The notes: generated from the sequence alone by a model not told the origin. Positions 1 through 9,398 are shown, counted from the first letter of the stretch. The stretch is DNA of 64,000 bases from Archangium violaceum Cb vi76 (GCF_000733295.1 NZ_JPMI01000165.1:231-64230); one strand, 5' to 3'. Program-made: numbers and translations.

Positions 1-50
1 TATCCGGACCCCGGGTTCTGGATGCGAGGGGGTCCCGGGTATAACCCGAT

Positions 51-84
51 ACCCTCACCCCCACCCTCTCCCAGGGGGAGAGGG
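51..84. repeat. REP-like palindromic repeat, copy 1
   Basis: A conserved ACCCTCACCC block is followed by an inverted repeat CCCTCTCCC/GGGAGAGGG. It is the first of four copies in this window; the others are at 32062, 37583 and 54093. It ends 15 bases before the start of the TonB-receptor gene, so it lies in that gene's leader region. Confidence 0.8.
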
Positions 85-99
85 AGATCTGAACCCGAG

Positions 100-2127
100 A
101 TGCGTCCGACGCCCTGTGTCCTGCTGGTGCTCCTCGTGGGCTCCGCTTCCCGTGCTGGGGAGCCGCCCACGGAGAGCGCGGCCCCGCTCACCTTCGAGTC
201 CTCCGAACTGAAGGATCTCGCGGGCACGTGGGGCGAGCCCTTCCGCGCGCTCATGGTGATGCCCGGGGTGAGCCACGTCGTCTCGGGCGCGAGCCTGCCG
301 GTGGTGCGCGGCGCGGCTCCCTCGTCCACGGGCTTCTACCTGGACGGCGTGCGCGTGCCGCAGCTCCAGCACCTGTGGGTCGGCCCCACCACGGTGCACC
401 CCGGGCTCGTCTCCGGGCTCGACTTCCACCGGGGACCCGCTCCCGCGCGATTCGGCCGGGAGCTCGGTGGCACCGTGAACGCGCGGCTCCTCCCGCCGAG
501 CACCGGCGCCGTGCACGCGATGGGCTCCATCGACCTGCTCAACGTGGGCGTGCTCACCCAGGTGCCCATCACCTCCACGGGCACGGAGCTCACCCTCGCG
601 GGCCGTTTCGGCTACAGCCCGTGGATCGCCGCGGCGGTCATCAATGGCACGCGCGGCACGCCGGGCCCGGACCTGGTGCTCGGGCTCTTCGACTACCAGG
701 CGCGCGTCACCCAGGCCGTGGGCGAGGGCTCCCTGCGCCTGTTGGCCCTGGGGAGTTCGGACGACGCGGGCCTGAGCGGTCCGGGGGACGTGGTGCGGTT
801 GGGCACGGCCTTCCACCGGGTGGATCTCCGCTTCACGCACCCGCTGGGCGTGGGTGAGGCCGAGGCCGCCCTCACCTGGGGCCAGGACACGCTGGGGGCC
901 ACGGGAGGAGGCTCCGCCTCACGTGTCACCGTGGGGCTCGCGGAGCGCACGCTCGGGGCGAGGATGGCGTGGCGGGCCGCGCTGTCCCAGGGGCTCACGG
1001 TGGAGGCGGGCGCGGACGTGGAGCGCCGGAGCGTCGACGCGGAGCAGTCCACCACCTTCCGCCCGGGCGAGTCCGATGACCCCAGCAGGCCCACCGTCAC
1101 CACGGGAGGCCCACGACCCCTCGCGCGGGCCACGCTCGCGGGAGCGTACGCGCAGGCCACGTGGGCCCAGGGCAAGTGGCGGCTCACCCCGGGCCTGCGT
1201 GTGGACGGATACCTGCTGGCACCCGCGCTGAACCAGGTGGTGGTCGAGCCCCGGCTGCACGCGCGGGCGGTGCTCTCGGAGACGGTGGCATTGCGGATGG
1301 GCGCGGGCCTCCTGCACCAGGCACCGAACCACCTGCTCGACGTGCCGGGCGTGGGAACGGCGGCGCTGCGGCTGGGATTGCAGCGGGCCCTCCAGGTGGA
1401 GGTGGGCGCGGACGTGCGAGGGCCGGCGGGCTTCACCTTCGGCGCGGACGTGTTCGTCCACCCGCTGCTGCGCACGGTGGAACTGGACGTGCTGTCCTTC
1501 GACATGCTCGCGGATGATCCGGTGGCGCGAGGGCGGGAGCGCACGGCGGAGGGCCACGGCTACGGCGTGGAGTTGCTGGCCCGGCGCGCGCTGTCGGAGC
1601 AGTGGTCGCTGCTCGCCTCGTACACCTTCCAGCGGCGCACGCTGAGCACGCGCGTGGAGCGGCGGGACGAGGCGGGGCAGGTGGTGGGGACGGAGGTGTT
1701 GCCCCTGGCCTCGGCGCTCGAGCAGCGGCACGTGTTCAACGCGGCCGTCACCGTGAAGCTGCCATGGGGCCTCACGGCGGGCACCACGCTGCACTACAAC
1801 ACCGGGGCGCCCGAGGCGGGCGGCCTGCTCTTCTCGTACACGCAGCGCGAGGGCGTGGACCCGGTGCGGGGCACTGCGCGCTGGGCTCCGGTGGACCGGG
1901 ACCGGGTGACGCGCCTGCCGGGTTACTTCCGGGTGGACGGCCGGATATCCAAGACGGGCACCTGGGGGCCTCTGGCGGTGGAGGCGTGGCTGGATGTCTT
2001 CAACCTGTCGCTGACGCGGGAGACGTTCCGTTACAGCTACGGGACGGAGCGGGGCCAACTGGTGCGTAAGCCGTTCGGCCTGCCGCCCGTGACGCTCCCA
2101 TCATTGGGCATCCAGGTGCGTTACTGA
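100..2127 (+). CDS. TonB-dependent receptor-like outer membrane protein
   Basis: The product (675 aa) is a probable outer-membrane beta-barrel receptor for active uptake of an unknown ligand. The ATG at 100 is chosen because it opens a Sec signal peptide (MRPTPCVLLVLLVGSASRAG). A plug domain follows at about residues 25-145, with the typical 'PVVRGAAPSSTGFYLDG' segment. The rest is rich in alternating aromatic and polar strands and ends in Tyr, as outer-membrane barrels do. There is no N-terminal carboxypeptidase-like domain and no obvious TonB box, and the barrel is short for a siderophore receptor. It stands alone: the leader holds a REP-like repeat and the next gene belongs to a different functional cluster. 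Substrate cannot be told. Confidence 0.82.
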   Translation: MRPTPCVLLVLLVGSASRAGEPPTESAAPLTFESSELKDLAGTWGEPFRALMVMPGVSHVVSGASLPVVRGAAPSSTGFYLDGVRVPQLQHLWVGPTTVHPGLVSGLDFHRGPAPARFGRELGGTVNARLLPPSTGAVHAMGSIDLLNVGVLTQVPITSTGTELTLAGRFGYSPWIAAAVINGTRGTPGPDLVLGLFDYQARVTQAVGEGSLRLLALGSSDDAGLSGPGDVVRLGTAFHRVDLRFTHPLGVGEAEAALTWGQDTLGATGGGSASRVTVGLAERTLGARMAWRAALSQGLTVEAGADVERRSVDAEQSTTFRPGESDDPSRPTVTTGGPRPLARATLAGAYAQATWAQGKWRLTPGLRVDGYLLAPALNQVVVEPRLHARAVLSETVALRMGAGLLHQAPNHLLDVPGVGTAALRLGLQRALQVEVGADVRGPAGFTFGADVFVHPLLRTVELDVLSFDMLADDPVARGRERTAEGHGYGVELLARRALSEQWSLLASYTFQRRTLSTRVERRDEAGQVVGTEVLPLASALEQRHVFNAAVTVKLPWGLTAGTTLHYNTGAPEAGGLLFSYTQREGVDPVRGTARWAPVDRDRVTRLPGYFRVDGRISKTGTWGPLAVEAWLDVFNLSLTRETFRYSYGTERGQLVRKPFGLPPVTLPSLGIQVRY

Positions 2128-2210
2128 CGGCACCTCCAACTCTCCTGGAGCCAATGGCATGCAGTATCCTACGGAACCTCAGGGCTGTTCGAGGCGGGGA
2201 GCACTGACTC

Positions 2211-3307
2211 GTGAAAGTAGAAGCCATGGGGATGAGCTCGAGTCTTGGTCCCGTGGTGACTGCCGCTGCTGCCTTCCGAGCGGGCATCGTCCGGCCAAGG
2301 GCCTCGGTAGACGTCGCTACCTTCGCTCCGGGTGACAGGGAGCCCCAGCCTGTCACCGTCTACGAGTTGCCGGGAGCGACCCTGGGTTTCTCGGGAGTCG
2401 GTCGGCTCGTCGCCATTGCCATGGAAGCCCTCGAGGATCTCGCGACGCACGTTCCGTTGCGGACGCTCGGACACGAGGCGGGGGTCTTCCTCGCTGTGCC
2501 CGACTTCTCGAATGGCATGGAACCGCAAGAGACTGCGGCTGCCGCCGGGCGGCTGGGGCGCCAGGTGATGGGCGGGCATTGGATGGGCTCGGACTGTCCT
2601 GGCCCGAGGATCGGTGGCGCTTCTTCACGGGAGGCTGCGCTGGCTTCGCGCTCGCACTCGAGGCCGCGCGTCGTGAGATGGAGCGCGGTGCCCTGGATTC
2701 GTGCATCGTGGGCGGGCTCGACTCGTTGGTGGACCCGGAGCACCTCCGGTACCTATTGAGCGCGCGTCGGCTCAAGACAGCGGACAACCCGGTCGGGCTC
2801 CTCCCCGGTGAAGCGGGTGCTCTGCTGGTGCTCCGCTCCCGCCGGTCGGCCAGGAAGTCCGCGGTGACTCCGGCCATCGAATTCACCGCCGTCCACATCG
2901 CCCATGAGCCCAACTCTCCAGCGAACGGCCGCCGCCCGGATGGCAGGGTACTCTCCTCATGTGTTCAAGCCGTGCTCGGGGCTTCTTCCGCTGAGGACAG
3001 CAAGGTTCTCCTCGTGTCCGATCTCAATGGCGAGGAACGGCGCGCCTGGGAGTGGGGGAACGCATGGGTGCGCTTGAAGGCGAGCGGTGCCTTGCATGGG
3101 GAAGAGCCGGTTTGGATTCCGGCGACGGGCTTCGGAGATGTGGGCGCCGCTGGAGGTGCGGTGGGAGCATGTCTCGTGGTCCGTGCCTTCCAGCGTGGCT
3201 ATGCGCCGGCTCGGCGGAGCGTTGTCGTCTCTCAATCAGACTCAGGAGAACGCGCTGCGTTCGTGCTGGTGGTGGGTGACATCCCAGGACGAGGAGGTCG
3301 AACATGA
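2211..3307 (+). pseudogene. Ketosynthase-like (thiolase-fold) protein, frameshifted
   Basis: Two overlapping frames together give one protein of about 365 aa resembling the non-canonical beta-ketoacyl synthase-like proteins found in myxobacterial type VI effector clusters. Frame 1 starts at a GTG (2211) with GGGGAG upstream and covers the N-terminal half up to about 2560. The second half continues in the -1 frame, from around 'LDGLGLSWPEDRW' (2579) through a 'GGCAGFALALEAA' segment, whose Cys sits where a ketosynthase nucleophile would be. The junction looks like loss of one base between about 2555 and 2580, in a G-rich run. It ends ATGA-coupled to the AHH toxin gene, so it belongs to the same transcription unit. 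It could be a real mutation or an assembly error. Confidence 0.7.
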
Positions 3308-4212
3308 CGGGCAACAGGTCGGTGCCGCTCAAGACCCTCATGCAGGGGTCCTTCGAGCTATATGGACATGCCGTCGCCGATGGCCGGCCCAACATTCGTG
3401 ACTTCGGCCCCACGCCTGGCAGTTCGGGCGCGATGAAGCGCAATGACGCGCGCAAGCAGCAGGTGAAGGACACGAAGGAACGGCGTAAGGCGAAGGACAA
3501 CGGCGCACAAGAGTCCGCGGGTCCACATGCCAGCTCCGCGGTCGAATACCGGGCCATCCTCGGCAAGGGGACCTATTACGCCCGCAACGCCGCGAAATAC
3601 ATCCGCTCCAACCACGCCGCCGAATACAACGACTTTCCGCACCTGGGGCCCGCGGCCTTTCACGCGGAGGTCTCGACCCAGGCGGGCTTCTCCCAACCAT
3701 CCAACTTCAACCCCGAGTTGAGCGGTCAGCAGCAGCCCTATCGATGGCAGGCCCATCACATGATTCCGGGTGAGGCCTTCTACACGGAGGACTCCAACGG
3801 GGTACCCATCTTCGACAAGCCGAAGAACTTCGACATCCTGCTGCAGACGCCCTACGACATCGACCACGGTCACAACCTGATCATCCTGCCGAGCGAAGCC
3901 TGGGCCGTTCCCGTGCACGCGCTGCTGCAACATCCCAACAACCACAACAACTACACGATGGCGGTCATGCGAAGGCTGAAGCGTATCGACTCGGACATTG
4001 ATACCCTTCGTGGCGAGGGCAAGCCTCACGAAGCCATCGTCGCCGAGGTGTTCGAGGCTCTGAAGCGTCTGGAGGCCGATCTCTGGGTGGATCTCCTCGA
4101 TGAGTCACGAACAGCCGTTCGCGGTGCCGCCGAGGGTCATCGTCATGACGGGCCCTGGTGTCGCTGGAAGACTCAGGGGGGCAGGGAGTACATCTGGCCG
4201 GCGCTCTGGTAG
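3304..4212 (+). CDS. AHH-family nuclease toxin
   Basis: The product (302 aa) is a predicted antibacterial effector carrying an AHH domain, a member of the HNH/endonuclease VII (treble-clef) superfamily that cuts nucleic acid. The signature Ala-His-His is at residues 150-152 (QAHHMIPGEAF), followed by 'DIDHGHNLIILPSEAWAVP', where the family has its second conserved block. The first ~70 residues are polar and Lys/Arg-rich. No signal peptide is present, consistent with delivery by a secretion apparatus. The start codon overlaps the stop of the ketosynthase-like gene (ATGA). Two immunity-type genes follow directly, and PAAR-like and DUF2169 genes converge from the other side, which points to type VI secretion. 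Target (DNA or RNA) is not known. Confidence 0.85.
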   Translation: MTGNRSVPLKTLMQGSFELYGHAVADGRPNIRDFGPTPGSSGAMKRNDARKQQVKDTKERRKAKDNGAQESAGPHASSAVEYRAILGKGTYYARNAAKYIRSNHAAEYNDFPHLGPAAFHAEVSTQAGFSQPSNFNPELSGQQQPYRWQAHHMIPGEAFYTEDSNGVPIFDKPKNFDILLQTPYDIDHGHNLIILPSEAWAVPVHALLQHPNNHNNYTMAVMRRLKRIDSDIDTLRGEGKPHEAIVAEVFEALKRLEADLWVDLLDESRTAVRGAAEGHRHDGPWCRWKTQGGREYIWPALW

Positions 4213-4230
4213 AGCGGAGAGGATGGATGA

Positions 4231-4812
4231 ATGAGTTTCTGGATATTGGGTGACCGCAATGACGGGGCCGTGCTCGACGCCTACCCGAGGAATGCCCCGG
4301 ATGGCTGGCGTTATCTGGAGTCCCATCGTCTTTCGTCCGAGTTTCCCACCGACGCGGTCATGGGGTTCTCGCCCAGCTTCCCGGACAGGCGAAAAGTCTA
4401 CGATTTCGTCACCAGCATCCTGGATATCCGCATCGTTTCGGAGCGGGTCCGGCGCATTGTTCTCGAGCTGGCGCCGGACGACGTGGAGTTCCTGCCCGTA
4501 ACGCTGGTGAATCACCAACGTGAGGTGGCCTCACGCGAGCACTTCATCATGAACGTGCTCGCCCGGAGGGAGGTCATTGACCTCGAACGTTCGGATGTCC
4601 GGATGGGCGCCATTCTCAAGAGGGAGATCGATCGGGTGAGAAAGCTGGTGCTCAAGGAGAACTTGGAGCCAGGGGGGCCAAAGGTCTTCCGGCCCATGCA
4701 TCTGCGAGTGAACACCATGATCGACGATACCGTGCACGAGGCCCTGGCGGGGGCTGGCCTCACGGGGTGCGGCTTCTTCCCAGCCAATGGCTGGAACGGC
4801 AAGGGCACCTGA
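4231..4812 (+). CDS. Imm11-family (DUF1629) immunity protein
   Basis: The product (193 aa) matches by eye the Imm11/DUF1629 family, cytoplasmic proteins that neutralise polymorphic toxins. Supporting segments are the N-terminal 'MSFWILGDRN' strand, the central 'FSPSFPDRRKVYDFVTS' and the acidic 'LELAPDDVEFLPV'. The ATG has a good GGAGAGGAT ribosome site and lies 18 bases after the toxin stop codon, the usual toxin-immunity order. The direct position behind the AHH nuclease makes it the first candidate for the cognate antidote. A second immunity-type gene follows, so which of the two protects against AHH remains open. Confidence 0.75.
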   Translation: MSFWILGDRNDGAVLDAYPRNAPDGWRYLESHRLSSEFPTDAVMGFSPSFPDRRKVYDFVTSILDIRIVSERVRRIVLELAPDDVEFLPVTLVNHQREVASREHFIMNVLARREVIDLERSDVRMGAILKREIDRVRKLVLKENLEPGGPKVFRPMHLRVNTMIDDTVHEALAGAGLTGCGFFPANGWNGKGT

Positions 4813-4864
4813 ACGCGAGCCTGATGGAGCACCGGCGGAGCAGCAGGAGACCGCAGGAGTGAGC

Positions 4865-5668
4865 ATGGACATCGATTTCGCACTACTCCGTGAGAACGCA
4901 GGGGCGGCGGCGCCGGTCCTCATCGCGCACATCGACCCGGAGGGTGAGCGCGACTCCCTGGTGGAGCACATGCGCGAGTTGTGCCGCTGCTTCGTCAACA
5001 TCGCGGCTGCCACGCTCTTGCTGGAGGGTCGCTCCCAGCCGTTCTTCCTCAATCTCTGCCGGGCGGCGGAGAACTGGCGCCGCCTCCTCGTCCACCTCGA
5101 GCGGAGGAACTTGGAGCCTCCGCCTGCCTCCTGGGGTCTCACCCCTCTGGCGGGAGTGATGGCGGCGGGTCATTGGAGTCTCGCGGCGGAGGTCGCCGAG
5201 CGGCTGTCCGCGCAGTGGCGGAAGGAGGAGGAGTATGCGGTGGAGTTCGCCTGGGCCTCCACGTTGGGCGCACTGGTGCTGCATACGCAGCGGGGTGTGG
5301 ACCCCCGTCCGCAGCTCGACAACCTGGCCCGCGCTGCTCGAGAGAATTGTTGGCCCGCGCTCGCGCAATCACTGGTGGATGCGGATTCATCAGCCTTCGC
5401 GTCAGCGTTCTCTGACGCACTGGCGGTGCACGAGGCCCGTACCGAGGCACGGGCGCGCGGCTTCACCGCGCGAGAGGACCACTTCGCCGCGCATCGTTAT
5501 TTGTGGTTCGAAGGCCTGGCCCTGCTCCGGCTGGCCCGGAAACGCGGGCTCGACATCCCGAATGTGCGCTACCGCTATTGCCCCCCTCTGGCCCAGGTTC
5601 CGATGACGGAGCGCTATCAGGGGGACTGGGTCGCCTCCATTGGCGAGGCCATCGCCACCCCGCGCTGA
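4865..5668 (+). CDS. Imm49-family immunity protein
   Basis: The product (267 aa) resembles the Imm49 family, a mostly alpha-helical immunity protein. Indicators are the central 'LCRAAENWRRLLVHLERR' helix, and the late 'LWFEGLALLRLARKRGLDI' and 'RYRYCPPLAQVPM' segments. The ATG at 4865 is preferred over an in-frame codon at 4787 because it follows a GGAG site and avoids overlap with Imm11. It closes the plus-strand cargo operon. Only 13 bases separate its stop from the convergent DUF4150 gene. It may protect against the same AHH toxin or be a spare antidote kept from an earlier toxin. Confidence 0.75.
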   Translation: MDIDFALLRENAGAAAPVLIAHIDPEGERDSLVEHMRELCRCFVNIAAATLLLEGRSQPFFLNLCRAAENWRRLLVHLERRNLEPPPASWGLTPLAGVMAAGHWSLAAEVAERLSAQWRKEEEYAVEFAWASTLGALVLHTQRGVDPRPQLDNLARAARENCWPALAQSLVDADSSAFASAFSDALAVHEARTEARARGFTAREDHFAAHRYLWFEGLALLRLARKRGLDIPNVRYRYCPPLAQVPMTERYQGDWVASIGEAIATPR

Positions 5669-5681
5669 CAACACGCAGCCG

Positions 5682-6146
5682 CTACAGCTTCTCCTCGCAG
5701 ACGAGGCACTCGGGGTCCTCCTCGTCACCTTCCGAGGCGACGACGGGCCCCTGGATGACGGGGAAGGGCGGCGTGTTCTTGTCGTTGTGCAGCATCAGGT
5801 CCATGGCGCGCGCCACGTTCTTGCCCTCGAACTTCACGTCGAAGGAGAAGTTGACGAACTCGGCCTTGCCCTTCGTCTTGCTGGAGGCCACACCGCCGCC
5901 CGCGGTCCCCGCCTCGTCGCCCGTGCTGGTGCTGAAGTTCGAGTCCTTCACGCACACCGGGTTGCCCTTCACCGACACCTTCTTCGTGCCCTTGGCCGTG
6001 TCCGAGGACTGCGCGATGTTGGGGTAGGGGATGGGCACGGGCCCTCCCGGGGTGGGCGTCTTGCACACGTCCGGGAAGGCCGAGGTGACACCGCCGCTGT
6101 CCTTGGTCACCACGGACATCTTGTTGACACCGACGTTGACGGGCAT
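5682..6146 (-). CDS. DUF4150 PAAR-like protein
   Basis: The product (154 aa) is a DUF4150 protein, related to PAAR proteins that cap the VgrG spike of type VI secretion systems and carry effectors. The N-terminal half has the typical 'PDVCKTPTPGGPVPIPYPN' segment and repeated short glycine-rich turns. The C-terminus ends in a Cys-containing acidic tail. The start at 6146 has a GGGGGAG site seven bases upstream. It lies just downstream of the DUF2169 gene on the same strand (82-base gap), a pairing that is standard in myxobacterial and other proteobacterial type VI cargo loci. No VgrG or structural tss gene is in the window. Confidence 0.85.
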   Translation of the reverse strand: MPVNVGVNKMSVVTKDSGGVTSAFPDVCKTPTPGGPVPIPYPNIAQSSDTAKGTKKVSVKGNPVCVKDSNFSTSTGDEAGTAGGGVASSKTKGKAEFVNFSFDVKFEGKNVARAMDLMLHNDKNTPPFPVIQGPVVASEGDEEDPECLVCEEKL

Positions 6147-6228
6147 GGCTCTCCCCCTCGTGTGAGGCTCCAGTCTATCGCGCCGGGGCCCCTGCCGCGA
6201 GGCCGGACCCTCGTGGTGCCCGGGCCGG

Positions 6229-7266
6229 TCAGTCCGCCTTCGGACGGGACACGCCCTCCGCCGTGATACGGATGCCGCGCACATCGTGGAGTCCTTCGTC
6301 CAGGAGCACGTGTCCCCGCCACAGCAGCAGCACCTGGTGGGCGTCCGTGTCGAGGATGACGGTGTCCAGGTGCATGTCGGGCGTTGCGTCCTCGGCACTC
6401 GCGCGCTCCACGGTGACGGTGGGCGCTGGCTGCGCGGGGAGCCGGAAGGTGAGCGGTCCTCTCGGCGAGACGTTGGTGAGGATGACGGGCTCGTTCCCCT
6501 TCAGGTACCCGGGGGCGACGAGGCCCGGGGGCGCGGCGTTGAAAAAGCGCCGATCGAAGTCCTTGGGCAGCAGCGGCTTGCGCGTCTTGTCCCAGGCCTC
6601 GTCGTAGGTGCCCGCGTACGCCGCGCGTGGCTGCCAATGGGGTGAGGTGAAGCCGAAGCCCGCGGGTGGCACCTTCTGGCCGAACTCCCGCAGCGGATGT
6701 TCCGGGTCCTCCAGGTTGGGCAGCCGCAGCTCTTCCTCGAAGGAGTGAGGACTCACCCGGAAGCCCGTTCCCACGGGATTGCGCGGCTCGAAGGAGTGCT
6801 TCTTCGGGTCCGGAGCGCTCCGGTCCCAACCCCCGAAAGCCCGCTCCCAGGTGAGGGGCATTCGCTCGAAGGGCAACGGCTTCGTCATGGCTACGCGACC
6901 CATGCTCCGGAACCACGTGCGCTCGCCCACCACCCGGAGGCTCTTCTTCAGCGGGCCCACCTGCATCGTCACCCATGTCTCGGTGGTGGCCTTGGCGGTG
7001 TACGCGTGACCGATGAGCACCACGTCCGTGGCCGGTTTGATGAAGGCACATTCGGGCTCGTATTTGTCGCTGGACTCGCCCGGCGTACCCCAGGGCTCGC
7101 CTCCCCACTTCACCGGCACCTGCTCGGGAGCGGGCTCCAGCTTCGTGTCTCCGATGGAATACGTTGCCTTCACCAACAACAGGAGCAGCGGCCGGCCCTC
7201 TTCATCCGCCATTCCCATGAGTTCGAAGACGAACGGTGTTTCGTTCTCGATGCCGGGGTGTCCCAT
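6229..7266 (-). CDS. DUF2169 type VI effector adaptor
   Basis: The product (345 aa) belongs to DUF2169, a cytoplasmic adaptor/chaperone family that helps load effectors onto PAAR/VgrG spikes. Seen are the N-terminal 'VKATYSIG' strand, 'WERAFGGWDRSAPDP', 'NPVGTGFR' (the GTGF-type motif usual in this family) and 'RFFNAAPPGL'. The ATG at 7266 is chosen because the homology begins there (MGHPGIENETPFVFELMG); the upstream 50 codons look non-coding and no strong ribosome site is visible. It precedes the DUF4150 gene on the minus strand and diverges from the membrane-protein gene at 7419. Confidence 0.85.
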   Translation of the reverse strand: MGHPGIENETPFVFELMGMADEEGRPLLLLLVKATYSIGDTKLEPAPEQVPVKWGGEPWGTPGESSDKYEPECAFIKPATDVVLIGHAYTAKATTETWVTMQVGPLKKSLRVVGERTWFRSMGRVAMTKPLPFERMPLTWERAFGGWDRSAPDPKKHSFEPRNPVGTGFRVSPHSFEEELRLPNLEDPEHPLREFGQKVPPAGFGFTSPHWQPRAAYAGTYDEAWDKTRKPLLPKDFDRRFFNAAPPGLVAPGYLKGNEPVILTNVSPRGPLTFRLPAQPAPTVTVERASAEDATPDMHLDTVILDTDAHQVLLLWRGHVLLDEGLHDVRGIRITAEGVSRPKAD

Positions 7267-7418
7267 AAGTGTGCAGGGACCGCACTGTACCAGTGTCGCG
7301 GTCCCAGGAGCAGGCGTGCTGCCGCCGTGCGGCCTGGTACTCCGGGGCACGTCACAATTCCCCTCCGTGCCCTCCTTCTTCCGCGGGGAGCCCATCACCT
7401 CTCGGGGAGGGTACACAC

Positions 7419-9398
7419 ATGAATCCGGGCAACGACGGCAAGGGCCAGGGCGCCGAAGGCCCTGCTGCGTGGCGGCAGCGCATCGGCTCCGGTACCCGGA
7501 CCGCGGTGCGATTCCTGCTCGGCTATTCGCGTTCCAGGGCCTCCCTGGTGTCGAACCAGACCGATCGCCGTCTGAAGATCCGCCGTCCTGACAACACGGT
7601 CCTCGTCCTCTCGCCGCTCGAGTGCGACAGGCGGGTGTCCGCGCAGGATGTCGAGGCGTTCGACCTCGAGGCCCTGGCGCAGCGGGGAAGGATTTCCCTG
7701 CAGCCCGAGCCGAGCCGATGGGTACACCGGCTGGCCTTCATCCAATCCCTCACGGGAAAGCTGTCGCTGTTGTCCTTCATCACCGCGGCGTATTTCTTCC
7801 TCATCGACATGTTCGAGGGGCGCCGTGCCCGCACGTACCTGCTCATCGCGCTGGGTTTGCTGGCGGCCTCGCTCGTGTCGATGCTGCTGGTCGCCCGCCT
7901 GGGGAGCAGGATGGGGGTGAGGCGTTCCTTCCGGCGCTGGGTCCGGGGCAAGGTCTACCCGATCCTGCTCCTCGCCATCGGGGTGGGCATTCCGAGCCTC
8001 GTCATCCTCGCCTCGGAAGGCTTCATCGGCGATCTCCGGAAGGTTCTGGAGGCCACCACGGTGTGGGTGAAGAGCGCGGGCCAGGTGCTTCCCGAGGTGA
8101 GCTCCCAGGACCGGATGCTCGTCGCCGGCCGCTTCCTCCAGCTGCTCTTCATCGGACTGCTCTCGTTGCTGCCAGCGGTGCTCTTCTTCGCGTTCGACCG
8201 GCAGCACCAGAGCACCCTGCGGGAGCGGTTCGTCGCCCAGATCTTCCGGTTCGATCCGGCGGTGGAGACCCGGCGGGACGTCCAGACGCGCTACGGCAAG
8301 CAGATGGACGAGGCGTATGGCACCGAGGGCCGCGATGGCACCACCCGCCTCCTCCCCACGCGGCGCTCGCCGCTGCTCATCGCCACACTGGTGCTGGCGC
8401 TCGGCTGGACCTTCACCATGCTGAGCGGGGGGACGCCGGACAATGGCGATTCACCGGTGGACTTCCTGGGGTTCTTCCAGCCGCTGAAGTCCACGCTCCC
8501 CTTTGGCTTCCTGGGGGCGTATGCCTATGCGTTGTCCACCACCTTCCGCAGCTATGCCCGGAGGGATCTCCAGCCGAAGATCTACAGCCACATCACCACC
8601 CGCGTCTTCACGGTCATGGTCCTGGCCTGGGTGCTGGAGGAGAGCTGGTTGATCGTCCCGGGCGACGGTCAGACCCTGACGCCCGCGCTGCACACGCTCG
8701 CCTTCTTGACGGGCATCATCCCCGAGACGGGGCTGGTCTTCATCGGCGAGCTCTTGCGCACCACCCTGCGGAAGATGAAGCGGTCGGCGAAGGATCCGGG
8801 CCTCCAGCTCGTCGATCCGCACGAGCCGCTCACGAGCCTGGAAGGAGTCGATATCTATGACCGGGCGCGCCTGCAGGACGAAGGGGTGACGAACGTCCAG
8901 GCCCTGGCGCGTCATGACGTAGTCGAGCTGATGCTCCAGACGCGTGTTCCCGCGCCGCGGTTGCTGGACTGGGTGGATCAGGCCATCCTCCACCTGCACT
9001 GCAACGTCGGGGGACAGACCGACGGCGAACCTGATTCGTTGCTCCCGACCCTGCGCCGGTATGGCATCCGCACGGTGACGGATTTGCTGGAGGCCAGTGA
9101 TCGGGCCGACAAGCGCAGCAAGCAGGACGCGTTCCTCCAACTCCTGTCCGGCTCGGCGTCCAACGGGAGCATTCCCCGGCTCCAGGTCGTGCTCGATGCC
9201 ATCAAGGACGAGGAATGGGTGGAGAACCTTCGCTGCTGGCACAAGACGCAAGCCGTCCGGGAGGAGGTGGTGGACGTCCAGGCTCCTCCACGAGCGCCGC
9301 GGCCCGAGCCTCGCGAGTCCACCGCCCGCGCCTCCCGTCCGGAGGTCGTCACCGGGAAGCGGGTCGGTGACGGGGCGGGCGCGCCGACTGTTGCGTGA
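7419..9398 (+). CDS. Polytopic membrane protein of unknown function
   Basis: I do not recognise a named family. The product (659 aa) starts at an ATG with a GGGGAGGG site. After about 110 cytoplasmic-looking residues there are around eight hydrophobic segments, the first two at about residues 115-132 and 140-160, spread to about residue 450. The last 180 residues are soluble and look helical: 'LEGVDIYDRARLQDEGVTN' followed by 'ALARHDVVELMLQTRVP' resembles helix-hairpin-helix-like repeats that sense position in a helical array. The tail (last 40 residues) is Pro/Arg-rich. It diverges from the DUF2169 gene, sharing a 150-base intergenic region, but a link to type VI secretion is only positional. 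Confidence 0.6.
   Translation: MNPGNDGKGQGAEGPAAWRQRIGSGTRTAVRFLLGYSRSRASLVSNQTDRRLKIRRPDNTVLVLSPLECDRRVSAQDVEAFDLEALAQRGRISLQPEPSRWVHRLAFIQSLTGKLSLLSFITAAYFFLIDMFEGRRARTYLLIALGLLAASLVSMLLVARLGSRMGVRRSFRRWVRGKVYPILLLAIGVGIPSLVILASEGFIGDLRKVLEATTVWVKSAGQVLPEVSSQDRMLVAGRFLQLLFIGLLSLLPAVLFFAFDRQHQSTLRERFVAQIFRFDPAVETRRDVQTRYGKQMDEAYGTEGRDGTTRLLPTRRSPLLIATLVLALGWTFTMLSGGTPDNGDSPVDFLGFFQPLKSTLPFGFLGAYAYALSTTFRSYARRDLQPKIYSHITTRVFTVMVLAWVLEESWLIVPGDGQTLTPALHTLAFLTGIIPETGLVFIGELLRTTLRKMKRSAKDPGLQLVDPHEPLTSLEGVDIYDRARLQDEGVTNVQALARHDVVELMLQTRVPAPRLLDWVDQAILHLHCNVGGQTDGEPDSLLPTLRRYGIRTVTDLLEASDRADKRSKQDAFLQLLSGSASNGSIPRLQVVLDAIKDEEWVENLRCWHKTQAVREEVVDVQAPPRAPRPEPRESTARASRPEVVTGKRVGDGAGAPTVA

Noticed and set aside
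8-46. Repeated CCCGGG segments at the left edge as insertion sequence ends
   Set aside because: The copies are short and no transposase or target duplication can be seen; the region is cut by the window edge.
2555-2580. Programmed -1 ribosomal frameshift in the ketosynthase-like gene
   Set aside because: There is no X-XXY-YYZ slippery heptamer and no downstream stem-loop of the expected type; a point deletion or assembly error is simpler.
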